The translations under genes were made by a program, and so were the position numbers. Below, in pieces: positions 1 through 10,618 of a stretch of DNA of 64,000 bases; within the stretch, counting starts at the first letter, position 1; each line of letters opens with the position of its first letter. The stretch is taken from NCBI GenBank assembly GCA_021442155.1, contig CM038221.1, forward strand, positions 28,549,906 through 28,613,905. The letters are read 5' to 3'. This DNA is from Cymbidium sinense. Its lineage: Eukaryota > Streptophyta > Magnoliopsida > Asparagales > Orchidaceae. The notes under the pieces are model-generated. The model was given only the letters and a program-made list of their open reading frames with translations. It did not search any database and was not told the origin of the DNA.

Positions 1-900
1 GCTAAGATCCTATGAAATGAAAATCCACTTCACAAAAGACCAACACCCCTTAGCCTAAGTGGTCAGAAATTCACTAACCTCGTTGGAGGTGATCACCGAT
101 GCTCGGGATTGATAAGGTAGCTTCGTCTTGTAGAGACGAAGCCCTGTTGAAGTTCTTAGCTCTTGAGGTTGAGTAAATGAGTGGGTAGACCAACTCCTCT
201 TAGCTCCCCTTGCGGTTTGATCTAATTTATCTTCCCCTTGGCTTTAGAACTCAATTGAATGCTTAGGCAAGCTCGACTGAGTCCTTGGATGATGAGTGTA
301 GAAGGAATTGAAGTGGGATCAAGTGTGGAGAAATTTGGAAATCAAGGTGAGCTCCCCTGTTTTCACTATTTGAAAATTGAGAAAGATAAATTCCAAATCT
401 CTCCTAGAGGCCTTGGGAAAGCTCGGTGATAAGGCTTCCTAGATCTCAATCGAGTGAATCGCTTTGATTTTAGTGAAATGGGGAGTATATCTCCCCAATG
501 GCAATCAGACGGCCGAGCCTATGCTTGCCGCTGATCCAATTGTCACCCATGAGTGGGTTGTTTGAGTGGTCAGAGGTGTGCACATGGTCAGTTTGGCCAA
601 AGGAGTGGAAGCTTAGCTCCCATGTGCATCCAATTGAGGTTTGGGGGGAGTTTGAAAATTCAATTTGGCCATGGGTGGTCGGGTTTGGTCCATGGGCCAA
701 ATGGGTTGACCCAAACCCATTGGGTTGGGTGATCCACTCATCACTAGGTCCCCTTGAGGTTTTAGTAGAGCCTCAAGTGTTTATGATGAGTGCATGACCA
801 AAATACCCATGAGCTAAGCCAAAATTTGTTCTATGGCCTAGGGGTGTAATGGTCATTTTGCTATTTTTTCAATTTGAGTACATTTGGTATGTTGAGAAAA
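1..900. other. No recognisable gene; small perfect hairpin
   Basis: I see no known protein family in any frame here. Reading frames of about 80-100 codons at 470-800 have no motif and are probably chance. A perfect 9-bp stem with a 5-base loop lies at 120-142 (arm GCTTCGTCT). The segment is probably part of the repeat-derived DNA that fills the first 6.7 kb. Confidence 0.4.
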
Positions 901-1760
901 TAGGTTGGGCCAAGTTTCAATGGATTTCGAATACATTTTATAGGGTTTGGCTCTTGTTGACCCATTTAGGTCAAAATGGGTCAACTTGGGTCAAGTTGAT
1001 CAATAGATCAAATTGGGTCAAACCAAGGGTTGAGTCAAATTCATATGACCATTTGAAATGTTTTGATGCCTTTGATTTGGTTCAATTTGTATAGTATAGA
1101 TTTTTTGGCTCATATGACTCATTTAGGTCAAATGGGTCAAGTTGATCTATTTGACCCATTTGACCTATTTAGGTTAGTCAAGGGGTTTAGGTTTAGTTGG
1201 TCATATGGAGTAGATTAGTATCTTTGTTTCCAATCAATTTGAGTTAGTTCAATTTGGCTCAACATGACCCCTTAGGTCATGTTGGGTCTAAGGTCAATTG
1301 GGCTAGGTTGGGTCTAGTTGGCCAATTGAGGCTTTGGTCAAGTTCCACAAGTGATTTGGAATGGACTTGACCCATTAGTTCCAATCAATTTGGCTTAGAT
1401 CAAGTTTTGACATATTTTGACTCTTTAGGTCAAAGTGGGTCAAGTGGGCCAAATGGGCTAGGTTAGGCTCAAAGGTTGACTTAATCAAGTTCAAACATAG
1501 GTCATGAGTGAACTTGGATCAATGATTTCAATCAATTTGGCCTATGGTGGATTTTGGCTATGTTAGGTTTCATTTTTGGTTAAGTGTTGACTTGGTCAAC
1601 CCTTTGGTTTGACTGAATTTGATTGATTGATCATCCCATGATGATTGTTGATCATGATAGAGGGATATATGAGTTTGGTTCAATCCAATTTGGTTAGGAT
1701 CAAAAGTTCATCATAAGGTACTTTATGTCACTTTGGGTCAAGTGAGCCTAAGTGGGTTCT
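900..1760. repeat. GGTCAA/TTGACC-rich degenerate short repeat
   Basis: The hexamer GGTCAA and its complement TTGACC recur dozens of times, usually within a phrase like AAATGGGTCAAGTTGA, in both orientations and at irregular spacing. It looks like a decayed short-period repeat, not coding DNA. TTGACC also matches the W-box core bound by WRKY factors, but nothing shows that it is used here. Confidence 0.6.
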
Positions 1761-1859
1761 TGGTCAAAACTTGATTTGAAGTTGATTGATCTTGTATATG
1801 GACTTATGATTGAAATATAAATCCATTTACAAGTGGTTTGAAGGCAAATAGATTTTGAT

Positions 1860-2790
1860 CCATTTGAAAATCTCATATTCAAAAAAAGAATATGAAGGAG
1901 TTTTGGATTTGATTTTTGATTTGGGTTTTGATTGAAGGATAGCTCATGATTGTAGGATTGATTGAATCATGAGAGAAAATCAAGGATTTAGCTTGATTTG
2001 AATTGATTTTGGCTAAGTTCAAGATTTTGTCTTGAAATGCTTATATTTGATTTGAGTTTAATATTTGAAGTGGGTTTTGATTGTTTGAATTTATATTTCA
2101 TTTATACATGTGATTATAAATGAGGATATAAATTGATCATGAGAAAATTTCAAGAATTTGAAAGAGTTTAATTATGATTTGAAGTTAAATCCATTAAAGG
2201 GAATTTTAAGGATTTAATTGAATTTTTAATTTGAAATTTAATTTTTTGACTTGGATTTGATTGATGCATATTTATATTTCATTTATATATGAGAATATAA
2301 ATTGATTTTTGAGAAAATCTCATGAGTTTGAAGTGGTTTGATCAAATTTTAGGTTAAATCCATTAATGAAAAGTTAAGGGATTTAAGGGAATTTCAAGCA
2401 TTTTAAATTTGGAATTTAATTTTTGGGTTTAATTAAATTGAGTTATATTTATATTTCATTTATATAAGAGAATATAAATGAGGATATAAATTGATTATGA
2501 GAAAATTCCAAGGATTTGAATAGGTTTGATCAAGATTTGGAGTTAATTTTGGCTAAGTCCTTTAATGGAAAGTTAAATGAATTTAGGAAAATTTTCATGA
2601 ATTGTTTTGGAATTTTGAATTTGATTTGATGGATTTGAATTTATATTTCATTTATATATGTGAATATAAATGAGAATATAAATGGATCATGAGAAAATCT
2701 CAAAAATTTGAATAGGTTTGAATCATGATTTTGTCTAAGTCCTTAAGAAAGGGTTAAGGACTTAAGAAATTTTTACTTAGAAATTTTGAT
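1860..2790. repeat. Tandem repeat, period about 180 bp, about 4 units
   Basis: The phrase TTTATATTTCATTTATAT recurs near 2,090, 2,270, 2,450 and 2,640. Each time it is followed by GAATATAAATGAGGATATAA-like sequence, a GAGAAAAT phrase and a TTAAATCCATTAA-like phrase. Units are strongly diverged. No coding signal is seen. Confidence 0.7.
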
Positions 2791-3119
2791 GAATTTTGAT
2801 CATAAGTTTTAATCATGAATTTCAATCATGGAATAGACTCATGGAATTGAATCATGGAATTGATTTGGAGTTTGAGAAAATCAAATAGAATTGATTTGAA
2901 GTTTGACTTGAAAGAAGGAAAGTGAGGAAAGGTTTTAGCTAAAGGGTAGGAGATTTTTCTTAACACTCCAAAGGCATGACCTATTCCTATGGCTAACTCT
3001 TCTAAGTCCTCTAGGGCTAGGTGAGAGTGTCCACCTAATCACTAGATGTGTCTTAAGACTAAGAAACTCTTAAAATCTAAGAGGAATCCTAAGTCTAAGA
3101 TGGAGGTGTTGAGAACTCA

Positions 3120-3870
3120 TTATAAAACTGAGGTTAACAATATTCTCATGCTAATAAGGATGTGGTCCTTGTCCTTTGTCTGCTTGGTTTGACCAATAAG
3201 CTCCATATATAATGCGGTTACGATCATAATCCTCAAACTGAGTGATTTGGCCTTTTAATGACCACACTTTATTATGGTCATGATTGTAGCCAGATGTTCT
3301 CAATGACTCTATCCCTTGAGGTGTGAAATAGAGTGCACTTGGTAGAGCAAAAAGTCCTCTGTTTGTTAAGGTGAACTTAAATTTGTCTCGTTGGACAAAC
3401 ACCACCCCAAGTCTATATAGTCTTCTTGAATGATACAACTCATAACTGCTAACAAGAATCCTTCGGTCAGGTTGGGTTGACTACTTCTTCTAATTAAGTA
3501 GATAAGAGACCACGATAGTTCAGGATGACAGAACCATGAGGTCTTGATTGTGCGCACCATCATTCCCCAAATCATCTGCTTAAGTTAAGAATGATAAATT
3601 TCATAAATATTTTAATTCCATTTGTTGCTACTATGCGCTAAGCAATTAGTGACCTACCAACTAGCCTTAATCGAAAATTCTCTCAGTATTAGGAGTAATT
3701 TATAGATGCTTGCGCCTATAAGAAACCTGAAACTAGATCTAAAGTTCTCACAAAATGATAGCAAAATCTCCGGGTAGTGTTTTATCTACATATTTCATAT
3801 GCCTTTTGAAAATTGTTCGACATTAATCAAATTCTCTTCATCGAGAAGTTGAATGTGAGTTTTTGAAGCT
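3120..3870 (+). repeat. Dispersed repeat family A, copy 1
   Basis: This stretch aligns by eye along its length with 56,660-57,385 (+), 48,660-49,050 (-) and 63,690-64,000 (+). Shared landmarks are TTGTCTC..TGGACAAACACC, the ATCCTTCGGTCAGGTTGGGT phrase, TAGCCTTAATCGAAA and ACCTGAAAC.AGATCTAAAG. Short reading frames on the minus strand here have no recognisable domain. The family may be the LTR or untranslated part of a retroelement (inference). Confidence 0.75.
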
Positions 3871-6738
3871 ACAAACTAATGAGTGAAATGTTCAACCATT
3901 CATGAGAGAACACTCTTGATTAAAGGGATTGCTTTGGCTCACATTTGGGTCAAATTTAACATTTTGGTTACGTTTGATTAAGATCTAATAGTTTCATCTT
4001 TCCAAATATACCAGCATGCATAGTATACGTACATTAGAGGGATATAAGCTATAACATCCAAGGAGCTTGATGTGCAACCATGGGTTGTCTTCTTTCTGAT
4101 ATCTTGAGTAGGCTAAGGTGGTAATATATTTGCATCAAACAAGAGCTCAAAGGCATGACATGATTATCAAGTATCGATGACTTTCTGCTTGACTCAAAGA
4201 AACATGTCTAAGACATGCTTAAGGTTTAATTGGTGGGTCCCATTTAATATGGGATTGTTAACAAGGGAACTAACTTGAATTTAATATCGGATGATGCTTA
4301 CAACTATTGAATGCCGAGTTTCGGCAATGTGTTGATCAATTGATCAAGATGAGGCTTATATATATTGAAAGGCTTATAAGTAAGACTATAATCTTGAGAG
4401 GGAGGAAAACTTAGTGATAAGTCTCATAGCCTTATCCTATAGGTAAGGTGGCTTGTTGAGTTAATTTGATGGGCTTGGTAGTTCTGTGTTCGCTCACTAA
4501 TTAGGATGAGGCTTATGAGTTTTAAAAGGCTCAAGTAAAAGCTTATTTTGATTTTTCTTTTAACTTTGATAGGTATTGTTTATTACTTAGTTTGTTAGAG
4601 AGGCCTAATAGATTGAGGTATATGACCTAGTTTAAGGTGATATGGTGTAAGTCTTGTTATTCTGAATGTAGAATGATCTGCAAGGAGAGTTCTGTAATCT
4701 CTTGCTTTGAGAAGAATGGAGTTGCATATTATTGACTCAAGAGGACCCTTAAATTGACTAGGAATTGATATGGTTAGATTCAAGTTCTTACCTTATCTGA
4801 TTGAATAATTAGGTCAACATAATGTGTATTTGAATTGAAGTTTAAGGAGTGTTGGTATGCTTTGAATATATCGATGCTTTTGTCATAGGCATCGACACTT
4901 CGACATGACTGAAAGTTGTTATATGACTTTTTTCAAACATTTAGTATAATGATAAGAATGCCTTGACATATTAGCATACTTTTCAAAGTTAAAATTTATA
5001 ATGCATTTGTGCATTTTATGAAATACACAAGTTGAGTTGATATATGGTTGACAATAAAATTTTTAACGTAAAATTTTATCATTAATACACTAATAGATGG
5101 GATGGCTCTTGCTTATATAAATTTATTACTCTCATTATTTAAATTATACGACTTATTCAACTTTGAAAAGCATTCTTGGTAAATGAGTTGCAGATCATGA
5201 AAGTGTTTAGTACATCCAATATATTTGTCATCTTGTATTGCATTGGTTAGATTTTTATCTACTTTCTCATTCCAAAATTTAAATGCAATTCTGATTTTCA
5301 TTTTTATTTATGTTTTTATCATTACTCTTATTAAACTTTTCTGTCTCATAGAGGTAGTAACTCGATCCTGATGATGAAACTTAGTTATCTCTAGTAAACC
5401 AGAATGGCACCCTATGCATAATAGCATTATTGTCACTTAGTGATTTCATTTGCCTCTTTACAAAGATCTAAACTATCATTGAGTTTCAACTTGGTGCAAT
5501 TGCTTATGAGAAGGGCATAGCTCCATATATTTAGATCAAAGATTAATGAGAGAGAAGACTTAGGAGAGGCCTTGAAAGACTAATGATAAAAGTATGATCT
5601 TTAAAGCTGACAGAAGATCGATGAGGGTTCTTTGATTTATTCAGACTAAATATTGTCATGTCTTTAGTAATTCAATTTATTCTTTTGAACCTTTTAAGGA
5701 GTTTTTCATCATCTTTTCTTTTATTCTTTTTGATTTTATTTTAATGGTGGTTATGAAAACTTATGTGCATTTGGTGTGCATCTAAATATGCTAAATTTGA
5801 TGATGAATTTAGATTTGTTTAATGATTACATGACAAGTATTTAATAGAGATTCAAGGGTTACTATAACACTTTTGATTATGCATGCCATTAGTGAACAAG
5901 TAGTCAATCCCATTATTTGAATCAAAGATCAATGAAGAGAGGAGGCATCATGTTAGACCACACATCAACAATAAAGGGGTAATATTCAAAACAATCAAAC
6001 CAAAGATTGACAAAGCATGGTCATCAATTTAATTGAGATAAAGATTGTATCCATTTAGTGATTCCCTTGCAAGTGTATCTGTGTTATGGATTTGTTGAGG
6101 GAGAGAGGACTAAAATTATACATATACTCGCAGAAAAGAGGTTAACAAGCTTAAGATCATGGGGCGTTGGATCACCTGACTTGAGGAAGTCGAACTCGAT
6201 ATTGCTAAACTTGGATAGAGAGTTTTCTATGGAGGGAGATGAAAAGCATCGATGATGAGAGGATGAAGAGTGGGACAGAGCATGAAGGGAACTCTGAAGC
6301 TTTTATAGACTTGGAGATGTGCATTGGTGGAATCTGTGGCCTTGCTTGTAGAGAGTGGGAGAGAGAAGCCAATAAAAGGGGAGCAAGAATATAGGGTGGG
6401 GGAGCTTGACATTGATATATTAGAGTTGAGTGGGAATGAGTGATAGCATGTTAGGATCATGAGGAATGATGTATGTGATTGAGTTTTATTTTGTATCAAA
6501 TCTCTTGAATATGATTGTACATGTTTCGCATAAAAAAAAGAAAAATTAATTAAAAATAAGATGCTTCATAAATCTAGAATAGATTAAAATTTCAAAATCC
6601 TGCTTCTAAGCCATTAATTTGGATGGTAGGACCAAATCGGTCTTTTTTCAAATAGTCAATGGATTAAATTGATATTTTTATTTAGTCTGAGGTTATTTTG
6701 ATCTTCCATAAATAGTTGGGGGACCAAGTTGATTCTAA

Positions 6739-6740
<2 letters not shown>
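3870..6740. other. No recognisable gene
   Basis: AT-rich DNA with scattered stops in all frames. Frames of 60-90 codons at 4,595, 5,113, 6,058 and 6,227 carry no motif I recognise. It probably continues the repeat-derived sequence to its left. Confidence 0.4.

Positions 6741-6741
<1 letters not shown>

Positions 6742-6793
<52 letters not shown>
6742..6793. repeat. (TA)n microsatellite, about 26 units
   Basis: Uninterrupted alternating T and A, visible directly. Confidence 0.97.
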
Positions 6794-6796
<3 letters not shown>

Positions 6797-6799
6797 TCA

Positions 6800-7817
6800 T
6801 TTATTTATTTAAAAATAAATTATGGCCTTTTACATGTATCTTAATAATATTTAGAAATGCATGATTACAGGTTGTTTTGTAAAATAACAAATAACGTGCA
6901 TAAAAAAATGATAAATGTATACATTTTCTTGCTACCTGACAAAACAGCTTCACGTACTCTAAATTACATTCAAAATCCAATTAAGCACCAATTTATGACC
7001 GCCCTATTATTTTTCCACTCAAACTTAAAGAGCATCTCTCATGAGTTAAGAATTAGTTGCTACTTCAACGATGACTGCTTCTTATGCTTTCTTGTACCGA
7101 TTATTTAGATTTCTGCATGCTTCTTCTTAATTCTTTTAGCACGACACTAATGAATATGTGCTCAATTTTTCAAAAAGCTTGGTGGCCTAAGAAAACTTTG
7201 TATGTTTTCATATTGTGCCTTGATTTCTATGTTTTTTAACTTGTCCATGATCTGAAGACACTAAGTTGCATAAAATCTATGATATGCTAACAGTTTTGGG
7301 AGCTCGCATTCACAAAAGCCCTTGTTACCTTTAAGGATTGTGGGAATGCAGGGCTTTAAGTTCCTCTTATTGACTAGGCTTCCTTACCTCAAGATGTTCA
7401 AATTATGTTTTGATAAATAAATTGCAGTTGTAGCCTAAATGTTTTGTTATCTATTCTGGCTTGGGAGAGTCCTCATAACATGAGTGATCAAATTGGCATG
7501 AATCCTTAGAGTATAACCTGTTTTATTTCACATAGAAATTAGCAGTTGTTTTGTGGTATTGGAAGCATTCTTTTTTTAAGAGCTAATCTCTTAATGGACT
7601 GGTTTCTTAATTAATATTTACTCACCACAAGGGCTGTGGTCTGCATTTGTAAACTCAAAGTCAATGTATTTTCAGAAATTACTACAGCGTTTCATTTCGT
7701 AGTGTACGGTACTTCTGCAGCCTGTTTATTATAATGCATAAGTGTTCTTGAGTTTTGACATTCATCTTAGTCATTTTAATTTCTTGAATTAACCAACCTT
7801 CTGCTTCATCCTAGCAG
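6800..7817 (+). other. Probable intron or upstream flank of the E2 gene
   Basis: T-rich, intron-like DNA ending in a pyrimidine/AG acceptor (CTAGCAG) just before the exon at 7,818. The large-type E2 family has a long N-terminal region before this exon. I could not find that region here or elsewhere in the first 7.8 kb, so it lies outside the window or has been lost. Confidence 0.45.
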
Positions 7818-7954
7818 AGACAATATTCGTTAGAATTTATGAAGCTCGGATGGATATTCTTCGTGCTGTCATCATTGGACCAGCTGGAACTCCTTAGCAT
7901 GATGGTCTCTTCTTTTTGACATTTACTTTCCCCAACCTTTCCCTTGGTACCCCG
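7818..7954 (+). CDS. E2 exon: start of the UBC fold, with in-frame TAG
   Basis: After the acceptor CTAGCAG| the frame reads TIFVRIYEARMDILRAVIIG, the first helix and strand of the UBC fold. PAGTP, a stop (TAG, 7,895-7,897, where the family has Tyr) and HDGLFF follow. Just after it, the family's DIYFP-type motif is readable only one base out of phase; the frame then returns, so two cancelling indels are likely. The exon ends CCCCG|gtatgg, and its original phase joins correctly to ATG GTT CAT of the next exon. Three defects in 137 bp suggest either decay or poor local sequence. Confidence 0.75.
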
Positions 7955-8066
7955 GTATGGTTTCATTGGCCATTCAATTTAGCATTTTAGCTAAATGTTG
8001 AGCTTTCTACAAGATGATGGTTTTTCTTTTTTTCTTGTTTTTTTTAAATACTCAAATATTATGTAG

Positions 8067-8380
8067 ATGGTTCATTATCATTCTGGAGGACTTCGTCTGA
8101 ATCCCAACTTATATGAATGTGGAAAAGTTTGCCTGAGCCTTCTTAATACCTGGCCTGGCCAAGGATGTGAGACATGGAATTCGTCCAACACGACTGTACT
8201 CCAGATTTTAGTCTCCATCCAAGCTTTAGTTTTGAATGCCAAGCCTTACTTTAATGAACCAGGCTTTGCACCTGCGGTTAACACACCTCATGGAATGAAG
8301 GAATCTCTAGCTTACAATGAGAAAACTTTCATCTTGTCCTGTAAGACAATGTTGTATTCTCTAAGGAACCCACCTAAGGT
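8067..8380 (+). CDS. E2 exon: catalytic core
   Basis: The exon is open throughout, about 105 codons. It begins MVHYHSGGLRLNPNLYECGK, contains the active-site segment GKVCLSLLNTW with its cysteine, then VLQILVSIQALVLNAKPYFN and EPGF, and ends SCKTMLYSLRNPPK. The HYHSGG, NPNLY and YFNEPG motifs place it in the plant large E2 group (E2 23/24/25, 38/39), not among the small ~150-residue E2s. It is bounded by a TATGTAG acceptor and an AAG|gtgagc donor. The absence of any stop or frameshift contrasts with the neighbouring exon. Confidence 0.92.
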
Positions 8381-9167
8381 GAGCGGCATTTACTAATTCT
8401 GTTTTACTAGGGAATTCATTCATTCTGTTTTTCTAATTACATCCCTGATTTCAATATTCCAATGACACAGAAAGTATTGTAAAACCATCTTTAATGAGAG
8501 AACTTTCCTAGAATCTAGTAAACAGTTAACTTCTTTACCATAGTATTGTTTCCATTTACTAATTAATTGCCTAATAAAACTGAGGATTCTTATTTCTGTG
8601 GTGAAGCCATTTTCATTTTACTGGATACTAGTAATTAATTTACTCAAAATTATATAATGTAATGTGTTAATGTTATATCAATGCAGGTTGATAAGCAGCC
8701 TAAATTAACAATTAATAGATATGTATATGAGATTAGTATTTATACTGAAAAAACTAAAGAAAATATGAACTTTTGGCATAATGTGTATGTTTGACATAAA
8801 GTGTGGATGGGCTTCTGCTAGGAAATACAGGCTGCTGCATGGTATTAGGCCTTTGGAAAGCACCGTAGGACATAATGTTCAACTTGCTATCCTGTGTACT
8901 CCTTTATTAAATTTTTAAGTTGTTTACTGATACTCCTGAACATTAATTTAGACATTGTGTTTATATTTTTAGAATAATCTTTATTACTTTAACTTTGACA
9001 CCTCGTATCATATGATGAAAAGGAAATAATTATAAAATTCCTCTCCTCAGCACTCACTACCCTCCTTTTTCGCCAAACATCCAACACCCCTTCAGCCTGC
9101 CAATGCCACCTCCTTCACACCTTACCTGAAAAGTTGGACAAAATGTTGTCATGACATTGCACAATAT

Positions 9168-9182
9168 CAAACAAACAAACAA
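9168..9182 (+). repeat. LINE target-site duplication, left copy
   Basis: CAAACAAACAAACAA, identical to 14,537-14,551 directly after the poly(A). The motif is low in complexity, so chance similarity is possible. Its position at both ends, and the start of ORF1-like sequence soon after, support a true duplication. Confidence 0.65.
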
Positions 9183-9365
9183 CTTCCAAAGAAAAACCGA
9201 CGGAAGAAAGCGGCTAGGGTTAGTCTCTCTGAAGCCCCTCCCTCCCCTCCGACGGCCTCCTCCTCCCTCCTTCTCCTTCCTCCACTGTTTGATCTTTCTT
9301 CTTGCCTTCGACCTCCACTGCCAGAGGTCAGCCCCCCCCCCCCCTTTATTGTTGGATAGGGCCGA

Positions 9366-10618
9366 CATGGATTCTCGACTGCTTTTCCCCTCCACAATGC
9401 CCATTTTCCAGCATCTTTGCCCCCTTCCCTCGGTCACGGATCGACTATTCCGGGGAAAAACATGTGGAAGGATCTCCTTCTATCTCAGCATGAAAAAAGT
9501 CAATCTATCCCTCTCTCCTTCATCCCTCCGGACTCTCAGGAAGTGGACTTTACGGAAGAAGAACTCTCAAGGCCGAGGAATGCCTCTCCCTCATTGGACA
9601 CGCAATAGGAAACGTCCCTACTATGGGGCACTTTTTGCATTAAGAAGAAGTGGCAGTTTAAAGGTAGCCTCGACCTCCTTACCCTCGACGGAGATTTCTT
9701 TCTTTTTAAATTTAACTGTCAGGAAGACTACAATTTGGTGTGGGACAACGGTCCTCGCTTTCAATGGTCGACCGCTTATCGTCCAACAATGGTCTTGGGA
9801 CTTTCGGCAATCCAAAGAATCCATCACCGAACTCCCTGTTTGGATTAAACTGCCAAACTTTCCACTCTGTTGCTGGAATGAATCTGGGTTCTCCAAAGTC
9901 GCAAGCCGTGTTGGCATCCCGTTAGCAGTGGATAATCTCATTCTAAAAGCCTGATCACCTTTGCACGATGTGTTCGTTAATACTTCTACTCTCCATTCAA
10001 TACCTATTAATTTGAATGACAAAAGTTTGAACAGAGATAATTTATGACCGGAAGCCACGTCGCCCCATTGTAAAACCTTCTCCCATGATGACCGATCCTC
10101 TAAGAATCCTACCCTCAACACAACTCAAGGGGCGAAGGTAAGTCGTGCCGCCCAAAAGAGATTAGAGATTTGTTAATCAACATGTGGGGAATACAGAGAA
10201 ATATATCTCCTCCTCGACTGTGCACTAGTTAATTCGGATGCTCTACTATGGATATCCTCCTAGATGGAACTATTAGACCATCTTCTCCTTCAATAGCCAT
10301 TGCTGATTTGAATCAGCCTCCTATCCTATCTCCCCCTCAAGAGGAATCTCGAAGAGGATATCTCCACCTCTAAAGTTCACACGATCCGACAATCAAACTA
10401 ATGTTGATTCAAACCTAGGGGGGGTCATCACAAGGTCGGGCGCGGTTTCTCCTAACCGTCTTAACCAACAACAACAGAATCAAGGGAAAGTTCCTAAAAC
10501 CCCTGGCAAAGCTATGCATGAGGCAGGTGGTTCTAAAGCTACATCCAACCCTACGACTACACCTCAGAAAGGAAATAAAAAGAAGGGCAAGAATCCCTTA
10601 ACCTCCTCATCCCAATGA
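9366..10618 (+). pseudogene. LINE ORF1 (DUF4283, putative nucleic-acid binding protein), broken
   Basis: ORF1 proteins of plant LINEs coat the element RNA and accompany it to the target. The DUF4283 region is readable but alternates between frames. GSLDLLTLDGDFFLFKFNCQ and EDYNLVWDN lie in one frame (about 9,650-9,750). Then FNGRPLIVQQW, LPVWIKLPNFPL and SKVASRVGIPLAVDN follow in another (to about 9,945), so there is a frameshift near 9,750. A stop also lies near 9,607. The last part, to 10,618, is Lys/Ser/Thr/Pro-rich and basic (GNKKKGKNPLTSSSQ). I could not see the CCHC zinc knuckle found in many relatives. The start near 9,366 is a guess. Confidence 0.7.

Noticed and set aside
498..797. 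99-codon frame rich in Trp and Gly
   Set aside because: No known motif; it overlaps an antisense frame and sits in repeat-like DNA.
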